A DNA stretch of 64,000 nt from positions 1 through 64,000 of the forward strand of contig NZ_LRUJ01000015.1 in the NCBI RefSeq assembly GCF_001548475.1, given 5' to 3'. Each line of letters opens with the position of its first letter. The first letter of the stretch is position 1. This stretch comes from Bordetella hinzii LMG 13501. Its GTDB lineage: Bacteria; Pseudomonadota; Gammaproteobacteria; Burkholderiales; Burkholderiaceae_B. Positions 15,838 through 25,268 of the stretch are shown one piece after another. Both the position numbers and the translations under genes were made by a program. The notes under the pieces were generated by a model. The model was not told the DNA's origin and ran no database searches. It saw nothing but the letters and a program-made list of their open reading frames with translations.

Positions 15838-16820
15838 ACCACCCCCTGACGATCACCCTTGAAAACTGTGCCAAGACCTGGCCCGATGGCACGCGCGCCC
15901 TGCATCCCCTGGACCTGCGCATCGAAGGCGGCGAGATATTGGCCCTGCTGGGGCCATCCGGCTGTGGCAAGACCACGCTGCTGCGGCTGATCTGCGGCCT
16001 GGAGCAGGGCGACGCCGGCAGCCGCGTCCGGTACGGCGACGAGGACGTCACCGCCTTGCCGCCCGAGGCGCGCGGCGTGGGCGTGGTGTTCCAGAACTAT
16101 GCGCTTTTCCCCAATATGACCGTGGCGCAGAACGTGGCCTATGGCCTGCGCGTGCGCGGCGCCTCGCGCGCCGAACAGGCGCGCCGGTCGGCCGCGATGC
16201 TGGCGCTGGTTCGGCTGTCGGACTTCGGCGAGCGGCGCATCTCCCAGCTCTCCGGTGGCCAGCGCCAGCGCGTGGCGCTGGCGCGCGCCCTGGCCACCGA
16301 GCCGCGCGTGCTGCTGCTGGACGAACCCCTTACCGCGCTGGACGCCAAGTTGCGCGAACAGTTGCGGGTGGAGCTGGCGCAGATGTTGCGCGAACTCGGC
16401 ATAACCACCATCATCGTCACACACGACCAGGATGAAGCCATGGTGCTGGGCCACCGCATCGCCGTGATGTCGGCGGGCCGGCTGGAGCAAATAGGGGATG
16501 CGCAGACCTTGTTCACCCGACCCGCCACCGATTTCGTCGCCGGCTTCTTCGGCACGCTCTGCCAGTTGCGGGCGGAGCTGCGCGAGGGACGCCTGAGCGC
16601 GGGCGCGCGGCCGCTGCGCTTCCGTCCTCATCATGCCCGGCTGCAGGCCCCGCGCGCCGATGCCTTGCCCGTCCTCATACAGGCCCGGTTTTTCATGGGG
16701 GCATCCATACGCTATGAACTGGCACTACCCGACGGACAACGTTTCAGCATCCTCGCCGCGCCCGACAGCCCGCAGCAAGCGGGTGAGACCGTCAGCGTGA
16801 CGCTGGACTCCGAACTCTGA
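15834..16820 (+). CDS. ABC transporter ATP-binding protein
   Basis: The 328-residue ATPase energises the preceding permease pair. Walker A is GPSGCGKTT (about residues 42-50), the Q-loop lies in VFQNYALFP, the signature is LSGGQRQRV, Walker B is VLLLDEP, and the switch histidine is in VTHDQDEA. A C-terminal TOBE-like regulatory domain of about 90 residues follows, as in the PotA/FbpC/CysA group. The start ATG overlaps the stop of the second permease. A metallophosphoesterase gene starts nine bases downstream, so it belongs to the same operon. Confidence 0.92.
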   Translation: MNHPLTITLENCAKTWPDGTRALHPLDLRIEGGEILALLGPSGCGKTTLLRLICGLEQGDAGSRVRYGDEDVTALPPEARGVGVVFQNYALFPNMTVAQNVAYGLRVRGASRAEQARRSAAMLALVRLSDFGERRISQLSGGQRQRVALARALATEPRVLLLDEPLTALDAKLREQLRVELAQMLRELGITTIIVTHDQDEAMVLGHRIAVMSAGRLEQIGDAQTLFTRPATDFVAGFFGTLCQLRAELREGRLSAGARPLRFRPHHARLQAPRADALPVLIQARFFMGASIRYELALPDGQRFSILAAPDSPQQAGETVSVTLDSEL

Positions 16821-16829
16821 GGCAACCCT

Positions 16830-17651
16830 ATGCTTATCGCCCAAATCACTGATCTGCACATCCGCATGCCGGGCCAGAAGGCCTATCGCATCGTCGAAAC
16901 CGACCGCTATCTGCCGCCTGCCATCGCCGCTCTGAACGCGCTGGATCCGGCGCCCGACGCGGTCATCATCTCGGGAGACCTGACCGACTTCGGCCGCCCC
17001 GCCGAATATCGCTATCTGCGCGACATGCTGGCCGCCTTGCGCATGCCCTATTACCTGATGCCCGGCAACCATGATTCGCGCGAGCAGCTGCGCGCCTGCT
17101 TTCCCGAGCACGACTATCTGCGCCAGGACGACGAGTTTGCCCAATACACGGTCGAGCACCTGCCCCTGCGCCTCATCATGCTCGATACCATCGTGCCCAT
17201 GCAAAGCCACGGCATGCTGTGCGAGCGGCGGCTGGCCTGGCTGGAAGCCCGCCTGATGGAAGCGCCGGGCCGGCCGACGCTCATCGCCATGCACCATCCG
17301 CCCTTTCAGACCGGCATCGCGCACATGGACAAGATAGGGCTGCTGCAAGGCGCCGACGCGCTTGAAACGTTGGTTCGGCGCCACGCCAACATCGAACGCA
17401 TCATCTGCGGCCATTTGCACCGCAGCATTTTCCAGCGCTTCGGCGCCACCGTCGCCTCGACCTGCCCATCTCCCGCGCACCAGGTGGCGCTGGACCTGCG
17501 CCCGGAGGGCCCGGCAGCCTTCAATCTCGAGCCGCCGGCCTATCACCTGCATCATTGGCGCGAAGGCCAGCTGCTGACGCACCACGCCTACATCGGGGAA
17601 TACCCTGGGCCCTATCCTTTCCACGAGAACGGCGAGCTGATTGACGACTGA
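16830..17651 (+). CDS. Calcineurin-like phosphodiesterase (GpdQ/CpdA type)
   Basis: The 273-residue protein has the complete class III metallophosphodiesterase motif set: DLH at residues 8-10, GDLTD near 50, GNHD near 77-80, HHPPF near 155, and GHLH near 194-197. These bind the dinuclear metal centre. Close relatives are glycerophosphodiesterase GpdQ and the cyclic-nucleotide phosphodiesterase CpdA. No signal peptide is present, so it is cytoplasmic. It lies nine bases after one ABC transporter operon and 165 bases before a Ugp-like ABC operon, so degradation of an imported phosphodiester such as glycerophosphocholine is plausible. The substrate is an inference; cAMP cannot be excluded from sequence. 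Confidence 0.88.
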   Translation: MLIAQITDLHIRMPGQKAYRIVETDRYLPPAIAALNALDPAPDAVIISGDLTDFGRPAEYRYLRDMLAALRMPYYLMPGNHDSREQLRACFPEHDYLRQDDEFAQYTVEHLPLRLIMLDTIVPMQSHGMLCERRLAWLEARLMEAPGRPTLIAMHHPPFQTGIAHMDKIGLLQGADALETLVRRHANIERIICGHLHRSIFQRFGATVASTCPSPAHQVALDLRPEGPAAFNLEPPAYHLHHWREGQLLTHHAYIGEYPGPYPFHENGELIDD

Positions 17652-17663
17652 CACGCCCCCGTC

Positions 17664-17715
17664 ATCTTTGCGGCGCAACATGAAAAGGATTTCATTTGCG
17701 CCCAGAATCAAAGAT
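17664..17715. promoter_or_regulatory. Two-part inverted repeat upstream of the Ugp-type operon
   Basis: An inner imperfect palindrome pairs GCGCAA-c-ATGAAA with TTTCATTTGCGC around AGGA (17673-17701). It is enclosed by an outer repeat ATCTTTG (17664-17670) and CAAAGAT (17709-17715). No T-run follows, so a simple terminator is unlikely. It could be an operator for a dimeric regulator or a structured mRNA element between the two operons. Confidence 0.55.
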
Positions 17716-17816
17716 TCCACGAGCGCGGCCCATGAGTCCGATCCGAGGGCCGGCCGCCACAATATCAACGGCGCAGCAGTAGAAAGGCGGTACCAGCGCC
17801 TTCACGACAACAAGCT

Positions 17817-18857
17817 ATGTCAACGCTAGTTCTGGAGAACCTCACCAAGCAGTACGCCGATGCAACGGCGATACAGGCGGTGGGATTCGAGGCTGCCGCC
17901 GGCAGCTTCACGGTATTGCTCGGCCCATCGGGCTGCGGAAAATCCACCACGCTGCGCATGATCGCCGGCCTGGATACGCCCACGTCCGGCCGCATCCTGA
18001 TCGGCGGACAGGACGTCACCCAGCTGCCGCCGTCCAAGCGCCGCATCTCCATGGTGTTCCAGTCGTATGCGCTCTTCCCGCATCTGTCGGTGCGCGAGAA
18101 CATCTTGTTCGGCCTGCGCGTGCGCAAGGAGCCGGCGCGCGACTTTGAGCGCCGCCTGGGGCGCGTGGCCGGTCTGCTGGGCCTGTCGGCGCTGTTGGAC
18201 CGCAAGCCCTCGCAGTTGTCCGGCGGCCAGCAACAGCGTGTGGCGCTGGGGCGCGCCGTCATCTCCGAAGCGCCGGTCTGCCTCATGGACGAACCGCTGT
18301 CCAACCTGGACGCGCAGCTGCGCCATGACATGCGCCGCGAGATCCGCGCGCTGCAGCAGGAACTGAAGATCACCATGGTCTATGTCACGCACGACCAGAC
18401 CGAGGCCATGAGCATGGCCGACCAGGTCGTGCTGCTGCGCGGCGGCCGGATCGAACAGCTCGACAGCCCCGATGGCCTGTATGCGCGGCCGGCGACCGAA
18501 TTCGCGGCGCGCTTTATCGGCACGCCGCCCATGAACCTGATGAAGCTGGACACGGCGCATGGCCGGCGCGTGCTGGCCGGCACGCAGGGTCCGGCCATCC
18601 CCGGCGCGGCCGCGGCCGCGGGCACGCTCGGCGTGCGTCCCGAGCACATGCGCATCGACGCCGGCGGCATTGCCGCCACGCTGGAAAGCGTCGAGTACTT
18701 CGGCGCGGATTCGGTCGCGGTGTGCCGGGTGGGCAGCAACAGCGGTGTTGCCGTGCGTGTGGCAGGCCATTTGCGCGCCGCCGCCGGCAGCCAAATCGGT
18801 CTGCGCTGGGATGAAGACCGGCAGCATTTTTTTGGCGCGGACGGCCGCGCGATCTGA
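17817..18857 (+). CDS. Ugp-type ABC transporter ATP-binding protein
   Basis: The 346-residue ATPase belongs to the MsmK/UgpC/MalK group. Walker A is GPSGCGKST (about residues 37-45), the signature is LSGGQQQRV, Walker B is VCLMDEPLSNLDA, and the H-loop is VTHDQTEA. A C-terminal OB/TOBE regulatory domain covers about residues 240-346, including the FIGTPPMN segment typical of the group. The start has no strong SD. It is the first gene of a four-gene operon (ATPase, binding protein, two permeases). Glycerol-3-phosphate or a glycerophosphodiester is the likely substrate class, judged from the binding protein and the phosphodiesterase just upstream. Confidence 0.9.
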   Translation: MSTLVLENLTKQYADATAIQAVGFEAAAGSFTVLLGPSGCGKSTTLRMIAGLDTPTSGRILIGGQDVTQLPPSKRRISMVFQSYALFPHLSVRENILFGLRVRKEPARDFERRLGRVAGLLGLSALLDRKPSQLSGGQQQRVALGRAVISEAPVCLMDEPLSNLDAQLRHDMRREIRALQQELKITMVYVTHDQTEAMSMADQVVLLRGGRIEQLDSPDGLYARPATEFAARFIGTPPMNLMKLDTAHGRRVLAGTQGPAIPGAAAAAGTLGVRPEHMRIDAGGIAATLESVEYFGADSVAVCRVGSNSGVAVRVAGHLRAAAGSQIGLRWDEDRQHFFGADGRAI

Positions 18858-18918
18858 CCCGGGCCATGCTGGCCGGCCCTGTATTCCGATGCACCTTACC
18901 TTGATTAGGACTGCGAAC

Positions 18919-20214
18919 ATGCGACGTTTCGTTTTGAAAACCCTGGCCGCCGGACTGGCCGGCACCTTGCTGAGCCTGCCCGCCCTGGCCCAGAAAAAGC
19001 CCGTGGAAGTCGAGTTCTACTATCCCGTCGCGGTCGGCGGTCCCATCACCAAGATTGTCGACGACATGGTGGCGGATTTCCAGAAAGAGAATCCGGACAT
19101 CCGCGTCAAGCCCATTTATGCGGGTTCCTACCAGGACTCCATCGCCAAGGCCCTGACCGCGCTCAAGGGCGGCACGCCGCCGCAGCTGGCCGTGCTGCTG
19201 TCGACCGATATGTTCACCCTGATCGACGAGGACGCCATCGTCCCCATCGACTCGCTGGCCAAGAGCGAAACCGATAAGCAATGGCTGGGCAGCTTCTACG
19301 ACGCCTTCATGCAGAACAGCCGCAGCGGTGGCCATGTGTGGGGCGTGCCCTTCCAGCGCTCCACCATCGTGATGTACTACAACAAGGAACTGTTCAAGCA
19401 GGCGGGCCTGGACCCGGAGCGCGCGCCGTCCACCTGGGCTGAGCTGGTCGACAGCGCCAAGAAGCTGACCAAGAAGGACGCCTCGGGCAATGTGACGCAA
19501 TGGGGACTGGAGATTCCGTCGGGCGGCGCCTTCGCCTATTGGCTCTTCCAGGCGCTGACCACGCCCAATGACGCCATCCTCATGAACGAGGCCGGCAACC
19601 AGGTCTATCTGGACAAGCCCGCCGTCATCGAGGCGGCCGAATTCTGGCACGACCTGTCGGCCAAGCATGGCGTCATGCCCAAGGGCACCATAGACTGGGG
19701 CACCACGCCCAAGGACTTCCTGGAAAAGAAGGCCGCCATCATCTGGACCACCACGGGCAACCTCACCAACATCCGCAAGAACGCCGACTTCCCCTTCGGC
19801 GTGGCGATGATGCCCAAGCAAAAACGCGGCGGCAGCCCGACCGGCGGCGGCAATTTCTATGTTTTCAAGAGCGGCACGCCCGAGCAGCAACAGGCCGCGC
19901 TGAAGTTCGCCCAATGGGCCACGGCCCCCGAACGCGCCGCCGACTGGAGTATCGCCACGGGCTATGTGGCCGTGACGCCGGCCGCCTGGCAGACCGACAA
20001 AATGAAGAAGTACGTGCAGGAAGTGCCAGCCGCCGCCGTGGCGCGCGACCAGCTCGATGTCAGCGTGGCCGAGTTCTCCACGCATGACAACCAGCGCGTG
20101 ACCAAGGTGCTCAACGACGCGCTGCAATCCGCGCTCACCGGCGCCAAGTCGCCCAAGCAGGCGCTGACCGACGCGCAACGCGAGGCCGAGCGCATCCTGC
20201 GCGCCTATCAATGA
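18919..20214 (+). CDS. UgpB-like periplasmic substrate-binding protein
   Basis: A signal peptide (MRRFVLKTLAAGLAGTLLSLPALAQ) leads into a mature protein of about 405 residues of the family 1 sugar/glycerol-phosphate binding group. Features that resemble UgpB are EVEFYYPVAVGGPITKIVDDMV at the start, PIYAGSYQDSIAKALTALKGGTPPQ, and the late GGGNFYVFK segment, which in UgpB helps line the pocket. The chosen ATG has TAGGA eight bases upstream; an ATG 30 bases earlier is less likely because it would move the signal peptide inward. Its stop overlaps the following permease start (ATGA). Confidence 0.87.
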   Translation: MRRFVLKTLAAGLAGTLLSLPALAQKKPVEVEFYYPVAVGGPITKIVDDMVADFQKENPDIRVKPIYAGSYQDSIAKALTALKGGTPPQLAVLLSTDMFTLIDEDAIVPIDSLAKSETDKQWLGSFYDAFMQNSRSGGHVWGVPFQRSTIVMYYNKELFKQAGLDPERAPSTWAELVDSAKKLTKKDASGNVTQWGLEIPSGGAFAYWLFQALTTPNDAILMNEAGNQVYLDKPAVIEAAEFWHDLSAKHGVMPKGTIDWGTTPKDFLEKKAAIIWTTTGNLTNIRKNADFPFGVAMMPKQKRGGSPTGGGNFYVFKSGTPEQQQAALKFAQWATAPERAADWSIATGYVAVTPAAWQTDKMKKYVQEVPAAAVARDQLDVSVAEFSTHDNQRVTKVLNDALQSALTGAKSPKQALTDAQREAERILRAYQ

Positions 20215-21095
20215 GGCTGGCGGCGCGCTCTGTCCAGGCGGTCTATGGCTGGCTGCTCCTGCTGCCGGCCATCGTGCTGCTGGCCGCCTTCACGCACTAC
20301 CCGGCACTGGCCACGGTGTGGCACAGCTTTTTCTCCACGCCCAAGGGCAAGCGCCCGGCGCGGTTCGTGGGCCTGGAGAACTATGCCGTCATGCGCGATG
20401 ACCCGGTGTTCTGGCAATCCCTGTGGAACAACCTTTGGTTCGCGCTGGGCACCATACCGACGTCGATCGCCATCGCCCTGGCCATGGCTTTGTGGGTCAA
20501 CCGCCGCCTGGCCGGGCGCGGTTTCCTGCGCATGGCCTATTTCACGCCCACCGTGCTGCCCATGGTGGCGGTGGCCAATATCTGGCTCTTCTTCTATACG
20601 CCGCAGTACGGCCTGATCGCCCAGGTGCTGCAAGGTTTCGGCCTGCCGGGCATGAACTGGCTGGGCAGCCGCGACACGGCGCTGCCTGCCCTGATGCTGG
20701 TCACCATCTGGAAAGAATCGGGCTTTTTCATGATCTTCTATCTGGCTGCGCTGCAGACGGTCTCGCCTTCGCTGCGCGAGGCGGCCATGCTGGAGGGCGC
20801 TTCGCGCTGGCAGTACTTCCGCCGCGTGCTTTGGCCGCTGCTGATGCCCACCACGCTTTTCGTGCTGGTCAATGCCCTCATCAATGCCTTCCGTCTGGTG
20901 GACCACGTGGTGGTGATGACGCGCGGCGGCCCTGACAATGCCAGCACACTGCTGCTCTTTTATATCTACCAGGTAGGCTTCAGCTTCTGGGATACCGCCT
21001 ATGCCGCCACGCTGACGGTGGTGCTGCTGGTGCTGCTGGCCGCGACCGCGCTGGTGAAATTCCGCTGGCTGGACCGCAGGACGCACTATCAATGA
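20211..21095 (+). CDS. UgpA-like ABC transporter permease
   Basis: The 294-residue inner-membrane protein has six hydrophobic segments and the EAA loop SLREAAMLEGASRWQYFRRVLWPLLMP (about residues 187-213). It matches the UgpA/MalF-type carbohydrate permease family, including the opening WLLLLPAIVLLAAFTHYPA. The gene overlaps the binding-protein gene by four bases and the next permease by four bases, so the operon is tightly coupled. Confidence 0.9.
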   Translation: MRLAARSVQAVYGWLLLLPAIVLLAAFTHYPALATVWHSFFSTPKGKRPARFVGLENYAVMRDDPVFWQSLWNNLWFALGTIPTSIAIALAMALWVNRRLAGRGFLRMAYFTPTVLPMVAVANIWLFFYTPQYGLIAQVLQGFGLPGMNWLGSRDTALPALMLVTIWKESGFFMIFYLAALQTVSPSLREAAMLEGASRWQYFRRVLWPLLMPTTLFVLVNALINAFRLVDHVVVMTRGGPDNASTLLLFYIYQVGFSFWDTAYAATLTVVLLVLLAATALVKFRWLDRRTHYQ

Positions 21096-21901
21096 ATGCC
21101 AAGTCCGACCTTCTCGACACGCTGGGCGCCTGGCTGCTGGGTCTGCTGTGGATACTGCCCCTGGCCTATGCCGCCTGGGCGGCCTTTCATCCACCGGCCT
21201 ATGCCACGCGCTTTGAACTGTTCGCGCCGCTGACGCTGGAGAATTTTGCGCGCGCCTGGCATGCCGCGCCCTTTCCGCGATATTTCCTGAACACGTTTTT
21301 GCTGGTGACCATGGTGCTGGCCGCCCAGCTGGTGCTGTCCACGCTGGCCGGTTACGCCTTCGCGCGCTTTGAGTTCCGCGGCCGCGACACCGTCTTCATG
21401 CTGGTGCTGCTGCAGCTGATGATCATGCCGGACGTGCTGCTGGTGGAAAACTACCGCAGCATGAGCTGGCTGGGCGTGCGCGACACCGTGTTCGCGGTGG
21501 GGCTGCCGTATTTCGCCTCGGCCTTCGGCATCTTCCTGCTGCGCCAGACCTTCAAGACCGTGCCGCGCGAACTCGAAGAGGCCGCGCGCGTGGAGGGCGC
21601 CTCGCCCACGCAGATCCTGCTCAAGGTCTATGTGCCCCTGGCCAAACCCATCTACATCGCCTACGGGCTGGTGTCGGTCAGCCATCACTGGAACAACTTC
21701 CTGTGGCCGCTGATCATCACCAACTCGGTGGAATCCCGGCCGCTGACGGTGGGCCTGCAGGTCTTCTCCTCGACCGACCAGGGCATAGACTGGTCGGTCA
21801 TCACCGCGGCGACCTTATTGTCCGCCGCGCCGCTGCTGGTGGCCTTTTTGTTGTTTCAGCGGCAGTTCGTGCAGTCTTTCATGCGCGCCGGCATACGGTA
21901 G
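21092..21901 (+). CDS. UgpE-like ABC transporter permease
   Basis: The 269-residue inner-membrane protein is the MalG/UgpE-type partner of the preceding permease. Its EAA loop is ELEEAARVEGASPTQILLKVYVPLAKP (about residues 165-191). The segment SHHWNNFLWPLIITNSVESRPLTVGL is a strong family signature. It is the last gene of the operon and ends five bases before the convergent small gene at 21906-22223. I see no intrinsic terminator between them. Confidence 0.9.
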   Translation: MNAKSDLLDTLGAWLLGLLWILPLAYAAWAAFHPPAYATRFELFAPLTLENFARAWHAAPFPRYFLNTFLLVTMVLAAQLVLSTLAGYAFARFEFRGRDTVFMLVLLQLMIMPDVLLVENYRSMSWLGVRDTVFAVGLPYFASAFGIFLLRQTFKTVPRELEEAARVEGASPTQILLKVYVPLAKPIYIAYGLVSVSHHWNNFLWPLIITNSVESRPLTVGLQVFSSTDQGIDWSVITAATLLSAAPLLVAFLLFQRQFVQSFMRAGIR

Positions 21902-21905
21902 GCAC

Positions 21906-22223
21906 TCAATAGCCCACGGACAGCCCCGGCAGGTCGACGATGACGCGGGGCTTTTCCAGGGCCAGGGCGGCGTTGCGCGCGAACTCCCCGGCCTCCTTGG
22001 CGTCGCTGGACAGGGTCTCATAGCCCAGGGCATCGGCCACGCCCATGATCTTGTCCAGCAGCAGCACCTTGCCGCTGGGGCGCAGCGGCTCGCAGCCCAG
22101 CAGCTCCCAGGCGCTGTCGAACCAATCACGGGCAGCCAGCGACGCGGCGCTCGAGGGCTCCACCTGGACGGTGAAATCGAGCGAGCGGCGGGCGTCGAAA
22201 ATCACGGTGACGTCGCTACGCAT
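21906..22223 (-). CDS. Small conserved-looking hypothetical protein (105 aa)
   Basis: This protein is not recognised. It has no signal peptide or membrane segment and is mildly acidic. The beginning (MRSDVTVIFDARRSLDFTVQV) looks like a beta-strand-rich N-terminus, followed by helical sequence. An AGGAG SD lies seven bases before the ATG, which supports translation. It is convergent with the Ugp-type operon and separated by 86 bases from the DUF1840 gene upstream on the same strand. Its function is unknown. Confidence 0.6.
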   Translation of the reverse strand: MRSDVTVIFDARRSLDFTVQVEPSSAASLAARDWFDSAWELLGCEPLRPSGKVLLLDKIMGVADALGYETLSSDAKEAGEFARNAALALEKPRVIVDLPGLSVGY

Positions 22224-22309
22224 GGAAGATCTCCTGGAAGTCGAAAATGACGGGCCACCGCAGTATGCAGAAAAAACCAGCCTGGCATTGTCAGACCGGC
22301 GACATTGCC

Positions 22310-22645
22310 TTACCAGCCCCGGCTGACCTCCCAGGTCAGGTCGGCGCGCGCGGCCAGCGACTGGCGCATCATGTCCAGCAGGGGATAGGCGCGCTGCTGC
22401 AGGCCCACCTCGCGCTCGACCGGGTGCTTGGGTTCCTGGTCGGGATGGTCTTCGGCCGGAGCCGGCTGCCCGGCCACGGCGGCCTCCAGGCCGGCAATCG
22501 CGGCCGGCAGTTGTTCGGGGGTGAAGACGCCGCGCTCGGGGATCTCGTCGCCCACCAGCTTGCCTGCCGCCTGAAGAAGCGGGGCCGCATCAACCGTGCG
22601 CATCAGGACTTCGGCGGTGGCCTTGGAGTGAAAGGTGATCAGCAT
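22310..22645 (-). CDS. DUF1840 family protein
   Basis: The 111-residue protein begins MLITFHSKATAEVLM, the characteristic start of DUF1840 proteins of beta- and gamma-proteobacteria. The final DLTWEVSRGW is also typical. I chose this ATG because GGGAG lies nine bases upstream and it matches the family start; an upstream in-frame ATG would add nine residues. It is soluble and of unknown function. It diverges from argS across 184 bases. Confidence 0.82.
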   Translation of the reverse strand: MLITFHSKATAEVLMRTVDAAPLLQAAGKLVGDEIPERGVFTPEQLPAAIAGLEAAVAGQPAPAEDHPDQEPKHPVEREVGLQQRAYPLLDMMRQSLAARADLTWEVSRGW

Positions 22646-22829
22646 CTTGCGTCTCCCAACTGATAATTTCATACACTACCCCATCAGTCCCCCTCTGCCA
22701 ACTGCGCCGCGCGCGGCCGGCCAGGCATGGAAAAACCGGGTTCGCGCTATCATTTAGGCACTTTTCGCGCGAGCGCCCCGCCTGAAGCGGGCCCTGCATC
22801 CGCCTCCTGACATTTTCTGCCGATCGCCC

Positions 22830-24515
22830 ATGCTCCCTGAGCAACAACAACACCTCATTTCCCTGCTCGCCCGTGCCGTCGCCGGCATCCTGCCCGAGGC
22901 CCAGCCCGACATCCAGCTGGAACGTCCCAAGGTCGCCGCCCACGGCGATATCGCCACCAATGTGGCCATGCAACTGGCCAAGCCGGCCAAGCGCAATCCG
23001 CGCGAGCTGGCCCAGGGCATCGTGGACGCGCTGCTGGCCGATCCCCAGGCCCGCGACCTCGTCGACAGCGCCGAGATCGCCGGCCCCGGTTTCATCAACC
23101 TGCGCTTTACCGCCCAGGCCCGCCAGGCGGTGATCGCCACCGTGGCCGCGCAGGGCGAGGCCTACGGGCGCGGCCCGCGGCGCGGCGAAAAAGTGCTGGT
23201 CGAGTTCGTGTCGGCCAACCCCACCGGACCGCTGCACGTGGGGCATGCCCGCCAGGCCGCCCTGGGCGATGCCATCTGCCGCCTGTTCGACGCCACCGGC
23301 TGGGATGTGACGCGCGAGTTCTATTACAACGACGCCGGCAACCAGATCGAGAACCTGGCCATCAGCGTGCAGGCGCGCGCCCGCGGCATCGCCACCGACG
23401 CCCCCGAATGGCCGGCCGACGGCTACAAGGGCGACTACATCCTGGACATCGCCCGCGACTACGCTGCCCGCGCATCGGTGCAGGCCGCCGACGGCCAGCC
23501 GGTCCAGGCCAGCGGCGATCTCGACAACCTGGAAGATATCCGCGCCTTTGCCGTGGCCTATCTGCGCCGCGAACAGGACCTGGACCTACAGGCCTTCGGC
23601 CTGAAGTTCGACAACTTCTTCCTGGAAAGCTCGCTCTACACCTCGGGACGGGTGGAGCGCACCGTGCAGCGGCTGGAGGCCAACGGCCACACCTACGAGC
23701 AGGACGGCGCGCTCTGGCTGCGCACGACCGAACTGGGCACGGGCGACGACAAAGACCGCGTCATGCGCAAGCGCGAAGGCGGCTACACCTATTTTGTCCC
23801 CGACGTGGCCTATCACCAGGCCAAGTGGGAGCGCGGTTTTCACCAGGCCATCAATATCCAGGGCAGCGACCACCACGGCACGGTGGCGCGCGTGCGCGCC
23901 GGGCTGCAAGGCCTGGACGAGGGCATCCCCAAGGATTTCCCGGCCTATGTGCTGCATAAGATGGTCAAGGTGATGCGCGGCGGCGAGGAGGTCAAGATCT
24001 CCAAGCGCGCCGGCAGCTATGTCACCATGCGCGACCTGATCGAATGGGTGGGCCGCGACGCGGTGCGCTACTTCCTGATCCAGCGCCGCGCCGACACCGA
24101 GTTCGTGTTCGACATCGACCTGGCCCTGTCCAAGAGCGACGAGAACCCGGTCTATTACATCCAGTACGCGCATGCCCGCATCTGCAGCATGATCGCGGGC
24201 TCCGGGCTGGACGAGGCCGCCATTGCCGCGGCCGACACCTCGCCGCTGACGGCCCCGACCGAATTCGCCCTGATGCAGCGCCTGGCCGAGTTCCCCAACG
24301 TGGTCAAGCTGGCCGCGCAGGAGCTCGCGCCGCACCACATCGCTTTCTGGCTGCGCGACTGCGCCTCGGACTTCCATGGCTGGTACAACGCCGAGCGCGT
24401 GCTGGTCGATGACCCGGCGCTCAAGCTCGCCCGCCTGCGCCTGGCGGCCACGACGCGCCAGGTGCTGGCCAACGGCCTGGCGCTGTTGGGCGTGACCGCG
24501 CCCCAACGCATGTAA
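22830..24515 (+). CDS. argS: Arginyl-tRNA synthetase
   Basis: ArgRS charges tRNA-Arg. The 561-residue length is typical. The N-terminal additional domain (residues 1-110) is followed by the class I active site with the HIGH-like PTGPLHVGH (131-139). The KMSKS position is occupied by [10 protein letters not shown] near residue 390, as in many bacterial ArgRS. The anticodon-binding DALR domain covers about residues 440-561 and contains YVQYAHAR-like sequence ([12 protein letters not shown]). It is probably the first gene of a run that continues with the SPOR protein (6 bases later) and dsbA. Confidence 0.97.
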   Translation: MLPEQQQHLISLLARAVAGILPEAQPDIQLERPKVAAHGDIATNVAMQLAKPAKRNPRELAQGIVDALLADPQARDLVDSAEIAGPGFINLRFTAQARQAVIATVAAQGEAYGRGPRRGEKVLVEFVSANPTGPLHVGHARQAALGDAICRLFDATGWDVTREFYYNDAGNQIENLAISVQARARGIATDAPEWPADGYKGDYILDIARDYAARASVQAADGQPVQASGDLDNLEDIRAFAVAYLRREQDLDLQAFGLKFDNFFLESSLYTSGRVERTVQRLEANGHTYEQDGALWLRTTELGTGDDKDRVMRKREGGYTYFVPDVAYHQAKWERGFHQAINIQGSDHHGTVARVRAGLQGLDEGIPKDFPAYVLHKMVKVMRGGEEVKISKRAGSYVTMRDLIEWVGRDAVRYFLIQRRADTEFVFDIDLALSKSDENPVYYIQYAHARICSMIAGSGLDEAAIAAADTSPLTAPTEFALMQRLAEFPNVVKLAAQELAPHHIAFWLRDCASDFHGWYNAERVLVDDPALKLARLRLAATTRQVLANGLALLGVTAPQRM

Positions 24516-24521
24516 GCGCCC

Positions 24522-25211
24522 ATGGCCAGCAAGCGCAAATCCAGCTCCCAGGGCGGCAGCACGCTTTACGGCGTGCTGGCCGGCCTGCTGATCGGCCTGA
24601 TCCTGGCCGCCGCCGTCGCCTTTTATGTCACCAAGGCGCCCATGCCTTTCGTGGACCGCGCCACGCGCCAGGCCAGCGGACCCGAAAAGCCTATCGATCC
24701 CCGCACCGCGCCCGATCCCAACCAGGGCCTGTATGGGCGCGACGGCGCCGCGGGCACGCCGCCGACCGGTCCGACGGCGACAGCGCCCACGCCCTTGCCG
24801 GATGGCAAGACCGACGACCTGGGCGCGCTGATCGCCACGCTGCCCAGCGCCGACCAGGCCGCCGCGCCGCTGCCCGTCCCCGTGCCCGCCGCGCCTGCCC
24901 CGTCCAAGCCGGCCGCCGCGGCCAAGCCGCCCGAGAAGACCGCCAGCATCGCGTCCACACCGCCCGCCCAGCAGGCCAATGGCAATTACTATCTGCAGGC
25001 CGGGGCCTATCGTGTGCAGGCCGATGCCGAGTCCTTGCGGGCGCGCATCCTGCTGCTGGGCCTGCCCGTGAACGTGCAGCGCGCCGAGGTCAACGGCGTG
25101 CAGGTCAACCGGGTCCGCGTCGGCCCTTTCTCACGCCTGGACGACATGAATCGCGCACGCAGCCGCCTGGGCGAGAACAAGATCGAATCCACCGTGGTCA
25201 AGCAGCAATAA
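24522..25211 (+). CDS. SPOR-domain membrane protein (FtsN-like)
   Basis: The 229-residue protein has a short basic cytoplasmic N-terminus (MASKRKSSSQGG), one transmembrane segment at about residues 16-38, a Pro/Ala-rich periplasmic linker, and a C-terminal SPOR domain (residues about 150-225, starting NYYLQAGAYRVQADAESLRARI). SPOR domains bind denuded peptidoglycan at the division septum. The layout matches FtsN-like proteins encoded next to argS in many beta-proteobacteria. The gene starts six bases after argS. It may be the division protein FtsN itself, but I see no essential-segment motif that proves it. Confidence 0.88.
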   Translation: MASKRKSSSQGGSTLYGVLAGLLIGLILAAAVAFYVTKAPMPFVDRATRQASGPEKPIDPRTAPDPNQGLYGRDGAAGTPPTGPTATAPTPLPDGKTDDLGALIATLPSADQAAAPLPVPVPAAPAPSKPAAAAKPPEKTASIASTPPAQQANGNYYLQAGAYRVQADAESLRARILLLGLPVNVQRAEVNGVQVNRVRVGPFSRLDDMNRARSRLGENKIESTVVKQQ

Positions 25212-25268
25212 ACCGTTGAACTTCCGGGCCCGCGCCGGGTCTGTAACGCTTTCACTCCAGGAACACGT

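Noticed and set aside
17664-17715. Pho box upstream of the Ugp-type operon
   Set aside because: The element is an inverted repeat; Pho boxes are 11-bp direct repeats (CTGTCAT-like), which I do not see.
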